From contig MFLB01000002.1 of assembly GCA_001781445.1 (NCBI GenBank), positions 1 through 16,682 on the forward strand: a stretch of 16,682 nucleotides of DNA, written 5' to 3'. The notes under the pieces are model-generated. The model worked only from the letters and a program-made list of their open reading frames with translations. It was not told where the DNA came from and made no database searches. The translations under genes and the position numbers were made by a program. Origin of the DNA: Candidatus Kaiserbacteria bacterium RIFCSPHIGHO2_01_FULL_58_22. GTDB taxonomy: Bacteria; Patescibacteriota; Minisyncoccia; Phycocordibacterales; UBA2100. Of this stretch, positions 12,437-16,682 are shown piece by piece (positions within the stretch are counted from its first letter, which is position 1; each line of letters begins with the position of its first letter).

Positions 12437-13210
12437 ATGCGGGGACTTGCGAAGACGCTTATGACGAATGCGGTCAACGGATGGGCGTATGCGGCGGCTT
12501 TCTCGTTCCCGTCAAAATACACGTGGCGCTGGAAGATCGAGATGCTCGCGGGCCGCTACGAACCCGAAACGACGCGGCTCTTCCGGCGCATCGTGCAGCC
12601 CGGCATGACCGTCGCCGATGTCGGGGCGCACATCGGATACTTCTCCCGCCTCCTCGCGCGCCGCGTCGGCCCCGAAGGAAAAGTCTTCGCCTTCGAGCCC
12701 GATGACGAGAACAGAGCGCTCCTCTCGGAAAATGTCCGGGGCTTCCCGAACGTGGAAGTGCGGAGCGAAGCGGTAACTGCGGAGAAAGGACGGGTTTCGT
12801 TTTATCATCACGCCCATAGCACCGGCTGTCATTCCACGATAGCTCCGGCAGAAGCGGCGGCGAGCCGCGAGGTCCCGGCGATAAGCCTCGATTCGTTCAT
12901 GGCGGAGCGCGGGATCGAGTGGGACTTCGTCAAGATGGATATCGAGGGAGGTGAGGCAAACGCGCTCCGCGGCATGAAGCGCGCGCTCGAAAACGAGCGT
13001 ATCCGGCTCGTGCTGGAATACAATCCGCGCGCGCTCGCGCGGGCAGGCGCGGATCCCGAACGATTCTTGTCGGAGATTGCCGCCCGGGGGTTCCGCATTC
13101 ATGCGCTTGCCCGCGGAGCTTGCACGCTCCTGCATGAGCCGTTCGGGATATCGGCGGAAAAGCTCCTCGGACCAGGCGGCTCCCTCAATCTCTACCTCTC
13201 GCGCGTATGA
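12437..13210 (+). CDS. FkbM-family methyltransferase
   Basis: This SAM-dependent methyltransferase of about 257 residues probably O-methylates a sugar of the surface glycan. Numbered from the upstream ATG at 12428, it shows TVADVGAHIGYFSRLL (61-76) for SAM binding, KVFAFEPDDENRALL (85-99) with the acidic residue that holds the SAM ribose, ISLDSF, and the FkbM signature VKMDIEGGE (168-176). ATGs at 12428, 12434 and 12437 are all in frame; 12437 is preferred because a TACTAT hexamer overlaps the first and ends 7 bases before the third. The last codons overlap the following GT4 gene as ATGA, so the two are translationally coupled. It diverges from the minus-strand operon. Confidence 0.92.
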   Translation: MRGLAKTLMTNAVNGWAYAAAFSFPSKYTWRWKIEMLAGRYEPETTRLFRRIVQPGMTVADVGAHIGYFSRLLARRVGPEGKVFAFEPDDENRALLSENVRGFPNVEVRSEAVTAEKGRVSFYHHAHSTGCHSTIAPAEAAASREVPAISLDSFMAERGIEWDFVKMDIEGGEANALRGMKRALENERIRLVLEYNPRALARAGADPERFLSEIAARGFRIHALARGACTLLHEPFGISAEKLLGPGGSLNLYLSRV

Positions 13211-14385
13211 AGGAGAAAAAACCCTGCATTCTCGTCGTGGCTCCGTACGGTTTCAACGACCGTCTGGCGAATTTCGCGGAATTCACGGTATCGCGGCTCC
13301 TCGCGAAACGAGGATGGAGAGTGATAGGCATAACGCGGCGCGAGAACGGCGAGCCTCGGAAACACGCGGTGCATGGCATTGCGGTGCATCGCTACAAGAG
13401 TGCGCTCTTCGGCGCGATCGGGGCGCTCTTCCTCTTCGTGCTGGAACGCCCGGACATCGTGCATGTGCACATGCTCCGTAACAACCGAGTCGGCGCCGCC
13501 TCTGCCATCCTCGCGAAGGCCTTCCGCGTACCGCTCGTTTTTTCCGAGGCGGGGCTCCTGCACGACCACTACCTCGTCGCCGACCGCGACGATCCGCTCG
13601 GCAAGCCGATCCGCTACGGCAACGCGCAAAAAACGCTCGACCTGCGGCGCCTGCACAATTATTTCTTCCATTGGCCTCTGACGCACGCGGACGAGGTCGT
13701 TTTTTACTCGAAACACAACGTCCCCATCGCGCAGAAGCTCGGCATCAGGAACGTCCGATACATCCCGCTCATCGTTGACGATGCCCGGTGGGAAACCGTA
13801 TCCGCAAGCGGCGGCATCGTCGAGCAACTGCCGAAAGCGCCATACGGCCTCTTCATCGGGCAAATGAAAGAACGCAAGGGGTGGGACGTGCTCCTCCGTG
13901 CGATACCGTCCGTCTCCCGCAGAGTTCTCCCGGCGTTCGTGTTCGTGAGCTCCTCCTCCCGCTCCGAGCCCGCGTCATTCGGCGCGCTCGCCGATCCTCT
14001 CGGCATCAGGGATCGGGTCGTCTTTCTCGGCCGCATCCAGTCGAACGGGGATCTGCGCGCCGTATTCGAGCGAAGCGCGCTCGTCGTCGTTCCTTCGCGT
14101 TACGAAGGATTCGGTCTCGTTCCGCTCGACGCGTTCGAGTCGGGAAAGCCCGTCGTCGCCTCGCGCGTCGAGGCGATGACAGACTTTTTGGAGAACGGGA
14201 GGAACAGCCGCCTCGTCCCTCCCAAGGATCCCGAGGCGCTCGCGCGGGCGATAACGGAGGTCGCCGCGGACGCCGCCTTGCAGGCGAAACTCGTCGAGGG
14301 CGGACGCGAGACGCTCGCGCGAATGAAAAACCGGACAGCCGCGGAAGAATGGGTCAATTTTTACGAGAAGCTGTTACGATCCTGA
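13207..14385 (+). CDS. Family 4 glycosyltransferase (GT-B)
   Basis: This 392-residue retaining GT-B glycosyltransferase likely adds a sugar to a growing surface glycan at the cytoplasmic face. The N-terminal domain starts ILVVAPYGFNDRLANFAEFTV and includes DIVHVHMLRNNRVG; the C-terminal domain has YGLFIGQMKERKGWDVLLRAI, RVVFLGRI and VVPSRYEGFGLVPLDAFESGKPVV split across residues about 294-317. The usual E-x7-E of GT4 enzymes is here E300...D308: the second acid is aspartate. ENGRNSRLVPPKDPEALA is the normal closing block. There is no Shine-Dalgarno; the start overlaps the FkbM stop by 4 bases. Its 3' end overlaps the end of the convergent capsule-type gene by 32 bases, with no terminator visible between them. 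Confidence 0.93.
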   Translation: MKEKKPCILVVAPYGFNDRLANFAEFTVSRLLAKRGWRVIGITRRENGEPRKHAVHGIAVHRYKSALFGAIGALFLFVLERPDIVHVHMLRNNRVGAASAILAKAFRVPLVFSEAGLLHDHYLVADRDDPLGKPIRYGNAQKTLDLRRLHNYFFHWPLTHADEVVFYSKHNVPIAQKLGIRNVRYIPLIVDDARWETVSASGGIVEQLPKAPYGLFIGQMKERKGWDVLLRAIPSVSRRVLPAFVFVSSSSRSEPASFGALADPLGIRDRVVFLGRIQSNGDLRAVFERSALVVVPSRYEGFGLVPLDAFESGKPVVASRVEAMTDFLENGRNSRLVPPKDPEALARAITEVAADAALQAKLVEGGRETLARMKNRTAAEEWVNFYEKLLRS

Positions 14386-15868
14386 TCTTCTTCGAGAGAA
14401 GTTCCGCGACCCCCGCGAGCTCCGCGCGCTTCTTCGTGCCATCTTCCTCCTTCTCCCACACCGAAAGGATGTCGCACTCCGCGCTGTCTTCGAGAAGCGC
14501 GGCAAGGTAGCGTTCCGATTCTTCAAGCGGCACCGGCGTTTTCAGAAGTCGTTCGACGAGCGCGGGAAGTTCCCTCTCGCCTGCATAGTGGCCCACCGAC
14601 GGAAGCGCGTTGTAAAAAACGTCGCCGAAGGTGAGCACGGGGCGCCCGAGGAGCGCGGCCTCCCAACCCGCCGCTCCCGTTATGGTCGAGACGAGCGCCG
14701 CCCCGCGCATGATGTCGAAGCTCGAGAGCTCCGGACGCAGTAGCCGCACGTTCGGCGTCTTCTTGAGCTCCTTGTAGTAGGAGCGCGGGCGATACGCCGT
14801 CATCTGCGGATGCTCCTTCACGTAGAGGAGCATTCCCGGAGGAAGAGCGCGAGCGAGCATTCTGACGATACTGATCTGATCCGTGTTGTTCGGCGAGAGC
14901 AGGAGCACCGAGAGCTCCGGCTCGAAGTGGAGCGCGTAGAACGCGTACGGCTTGCCCGCATCATAGGCGTCGTACAGATCCCCGGCGCCGCGGAGCGCGC
15001 GCAGTTTCCGCTTCGTGCGGTCGTACAGGTATAAGAACGGATTCAGCGCGTTGTAGTCACTTCGCTTGTTCGGATCGGTGCACCAGTTGTAAAAGAGGAA
15101 GAACAGGGAGCGAAGCGACCCGCCGATGCGGCCCGGCAGGAGAAAGCGGAACTGCTTCCACGCGCCATGCTGGATGAGTTCCGAGTAGACTTCGGAATAC
15201 ATTACGGGCCGCGCGCGGAACTCTTCTATGAAGCGTTGCGCCTCCGCGAGACCTGGCACGTCGCGAAGCGGCTTGCCTAGATAACGCTTGAAACTCTCGT
15301 CCACCCAGGTAAGCGAATCGTATTCCTGCGAGAAGAGGACGCGATTGCGCGTGGTCGGCAAGACGATGGTGAGGACGGGAATGCCTTTTTTCTTCGCGAT
15401 GCGATACATCATGAGCATCCAGAGCGCTCCCGGCTGATACGTGAGCACGAAATCGGGTTTCTCCCTCTCAAGGAACGCCTCGACGCTTTTGCCGTATACC
15501 TGCACCATGCGCAACATCTCTTCCTTCGTATACGGGGATCGCGCGTGCGGGTATTCGCGCACGAGCTGGCCAAGGTGTACGATGCGGTCGACCTTGATGA
15601 AATCCCACGCGCTCCCGTATGCCGCCTCGAAGCGCCCGATATACCGCATGTCGAGCGGTTCGTCCTTGTATTTCTTCTGCACGTCCTCGTCGAGAAGCGA
15701 TCCGCTGTAGCGAATATCGTTCTGGCTCTTTAGAAAATCGTAGCTTTCCCGCAAGCTTACGAATGCGCAAAACTCTTCGACGCCGTGCTTCTCTTTGAGG
15801 AGGATCGCGAGCTCGTGGCCTACGTACGCGAATCTGCGCTGGAGGACGAGACAGCCTTTGAGACCCAT
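14354..15868 (-). CDS. Capsule polysaccharide biosynthesis-type glycosyltransferase
   Basis: This 504-residue soluble protein resembles the Capsule_synth / surface-carbohydrate GT-B group that includes KpsC- and KpsS-type enzymes. The N-terminal half has FVLTYQPGALWMLMMYRIAKKKGIPVLTI split about 140-168; the C-terminal half has YAFYALHFEPELSVLLLSP (308-326), LLYVKEHPQM (347-356), PNVRLLRPELSSFDIMRGAALV and STITGAAGWEAALLGRPVLTFG (394-415). This is the KEHP...TG..G.EA...G.P pattern of the family. Next to a CMP-nonulosonate synthetase it may transfer a nonulosonic acid or a related sugar. The start at 15868 is preferred, since the open frame upstream to 16366 is only antisense to the divergent gene. 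A TATAGT hexamer sits 7 bases before this ATG. Confidence 0.85.
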   Translation of the reverse strand: MGLKGCLVLQRRFAYVGHELAILLKEKHGVEEFCAFVSLRESYDFLKSQNDIRYSGSLLDEDVQKKYKDEPLDMRYIGRFEAAYGSAWDFIKVDRIVHLGQLVREYPHARSPYTKEEMLRMVQVYGKSVEAFLEREKPDFVLTYQPGALWMLMMYRIAKKKGIPVLTIVLPTTRNRVLFSQEYDSLTWVDESFKRYLGKPLRDVPGLAEAQRFIEEFRARPVMYSEVYSELIQHGAWKQFRFLLPGRIGGSLRSLFFLFYNWCTDPNKRSDYNALNPFLYLYDRTKRKLRALRGAGDLYDAYDAGKPYAFYALHFEPELSVLLLSPNNTDQISIVRMLARALPPGMLLYVKEHPQMTAYRPRSYYKELKKTPNVRLLRPELSSFDIMRGAALVSTITGAAGWEAALLGRPVLTFGDVFYNALPSVGHYAGERELPALVERLLKTPVPLEESERYLAALLEDSAECDILSVWEKEEDGTKKRAELAGVAELLSKKIRIVTASRKN

Positions 15869-15893
15869 TCGAAGCACTATACAATGGAATATA
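15869..15893. promoter_or_regulatory. Overlapping divergent -10 elements
   Basis: Only 25 bases separate two divergent start codons. Minus strand: TATAGT (15881-15876), 7 bases, ATG at 15868. Plus strand: TACAAT (15880-15885), 8 bases, ATG at 15894. The two hexamers overlap by two bases, so polymerase could occupy only one at a time. There is no room for a Shine-Dalgarno-bearing leader from these sites. This is inference from motif position only. Confidence 0.5.
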
Positions 15894-16634
15894 ATGGCCG
15901 GAAAATCGAAGGAGATACTAGCCGTCATACCCGCCCGCGGCGGCTCGAAAGGCATACCGAAGAAAAATATCCGGATGTTCTCCGGAGCGCCCCTTTTGGT
16001 GCATACTATAGTGCATGCTATAGAGGCCTCTAAAGAGGCGCCTATCGGTCGCATCGTCGTCTCGACCGATAGCGAGGAGATCGCCAGTATCGCAAAAGAG
16101 GGCGGCGCGGAGGTACCATACCTCCGCCCTGCCGAACTCGCGACGGGCGAGAGCAGAGTCGTCGATGCCATCATCCATCTGCTCGGGCGGCTGAAAGCAA
16201 GCGAAGGATACGAGCCGTCGCGCGTGCTTTTGCTCCAACCTACAAGCCCCCTGCGCGCACCAGAAGACATCAAGGATTCGATCGAGCTCTTTGAAAAAAG
16301 CGGCGCCGATTCCCTGGTAAGCGTCACGCGGACCGAGAACGTGCTTATGACGATGGATGCGGGCAACGTGCTCCGTTTCGAAAATCCGGAGATGCTTTCC
16401 TCGCCGAACAGGCAAGAACTGCCGCAATACTACAAATTCGACGGCTCTATGATCTACCTCGTCAAAACAGACGTGTTGCTGAGGGAGCGCTCGTTCTTCG
16501 CCGGCAAAGTCGTCGGGTATGAGATAGAGCGCTGGCGCGCGGTCGATCTGGATGAGCCGCAGGACTTCGTCGTCGGTGAGATACTTTTCAAGCATCAAGA
16601 CGAGATCCGCGACGCGATCAAGAAATTCGTATAG
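15894..16634 (+). CDS. neuA: CMP-nonulosonic acid synthetase (acylneuraminate cytidylyltransferase family)
   Basis: This 246-residue enzyme activates a nine-carbon acidic sugar (sialic, legionaminic or similar) with CTP to give the CMP-sugar used by surface glycosyltransferases. The N-terminal CTP-binding block is ILAVIPARGGSKGIPKKN (8-25), followed by VVSTDSEEIA (55-64), LLLQPTSPLR (112-121), YYKFDGSMIYL (179-189) and AVDLDEPQDF (216-225), all typical of the family. The length is normal. The family cannot by sequence inspection be divided reliably into NeuA (sialic), PseF (pseudaminic) or PtmB/LegF (legionaminic). The PtmA-like dehydrogenase starting 1 base later makes a legionaminic-type route plausible, because ptmA and ptmB are neighbours in Campylobacter. 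The first GIPKKN block and a -10-like hexamer fix the start at 15894. Confidence 0.93.
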   Translation: MAGKSKEILAVIPARGGSKGIPKKNIRMFSGAPLLVHTIVHAIEASKEAPIGRIVVSTDSEEIASIAKEGGAEVPYLRPAELATGESRVVDAIIHLLGRLKASEGYEPSRVLLLQPTSPLRAPEDIKDSIELFEKSGADSLVSVTRTENVLMTMDAGNVLRFENPEMLSSPNRQELPQYYKFDGSMIYLVKTDVLLRERSFFAGKVVGYEIERWRAVDLDEPQDFVVGEILFKHQDEIRDAIKKFV

Positions 16635-16635
16635 T

Positions 16636-16682
16636 ATGAGCGGGATGTTTGATCTAACAGGAAAGACGTTCGTCGTTATCGG
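16636..16682 (+). CDS. Short-chain dehydrogenase/reductase, PtmA-like, 5' fragment
   Basis: Only the first 15 to 16 codons are present: MSGMFDLTGKTFVVIG. The pattern MFDLTGKTxxVxG is the common opening of short-chain dehydrogenases, leading into the glycine-rich NAD(P)-binding loop, and is typical of PtmA-type flagellin/surface sugar modification proteins. The ATG at 16636 is one base after the neuA stop (TAGTATG); the ATG at 16645 would give the more usual MFDLTGK start. The product continues past the window, so its full domain structure and active site cannot be checked. Confidence 0.65.
   Translation, partial: MSGMFDLTGKTFVVI

Noticed and set aside
15869..16366. N-terminal extension of the capsule-type protein up to 16366
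   Set aside because: This part is exactly antisense to neuA and has no similarity to the family; the conserved protein begins near 15868.

Overview
The window reads as chromosomal DNA of an ultra-small, gene-dense bacterium, most likely a GC-rich member of the Parcubacteria (Patescibacteria / Candidate Phyla Radiation). This placement is inference. It rests on a compact SecA with a shortened helical-wing region and no zinc-binding tail, a palindromic element inserted in frame in gatB, a near absence of Shine-Dalgarno sequences, ATGA gene overlaps, and a surface-glycan locus beside core genes. TGA works as a stop codon throughout, which argues against the recoded Gracilibacteria and Absconditabacteria.

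Region 1 (1-3711, minus strand) is housekeeping: secA is followed 15 bp later by gatB, which runs off the left edge. Region 2 (about 3712-4630) has no convincing large gene. It holds a bidirectional terminator, further perfect palindromes, a 12-codon lysine/arginine mini-ORF, a consensus DnaA-box 9-mer in an AT-rich patch, a promoter-like sequence, two copies of a structured repeat whose inner helix covaries, a minus-strand terminator and a heptanucleotide tandem repeat.

Region 3 (4631-12362, minus strand) is a seven-gene surface-glycan operon. In transcription order it encodes a nucleotidyltransferase-cupin fusion, a GtrA-type membrane protein, a family 2 glycosyltransferase, an NAD-dependent epimerase/dehydratase, a SAM methyltransferase, a large polytopic GT-C-like membrane protein, and an O-antigen ligase/polymerase-like protein with C-terminal TPRs. 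Most junctions are 4-base ATGA overlaps or gaps of 1 to 39 bases. GtrA, the family 2 transferase and the GT-C-like protein together recall the GtrA/GtrB/Gtr three-component logic: make a polyprenyl-phosphate sugar, flip it, and transfer it outside the cell. The ligase could then join glycan to an acceptor.

Region 4 (12428-16682) continues the theme with alternating strands: a FkbM methyltransferase and a GT4 glycosyltransferase (plus), a capsule-type glycosyltransferase (minus, tail-to-tail with the GT4), then a divergent plus-strand unit with a CMP-nonulosonate (sialic/legionaminic acid type) synthetase and the first 16 codons of a PtmA-like short-chain dehydrogenase. The cell probably decorates its surface with a nonulosonic-acid-containing glycan.

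The observations most worth following are the in-frame palindromic insertion in gatB, the covarying intergenic RNA-like repeats, a tetranucleotide tract in the epimerase gene that could cause phase variation, the nucleotidyltransferase-cupin fusion, and a recurring -10-like hexamer 6 to 8 bases before start codons that suggests leaderless mRNAs.
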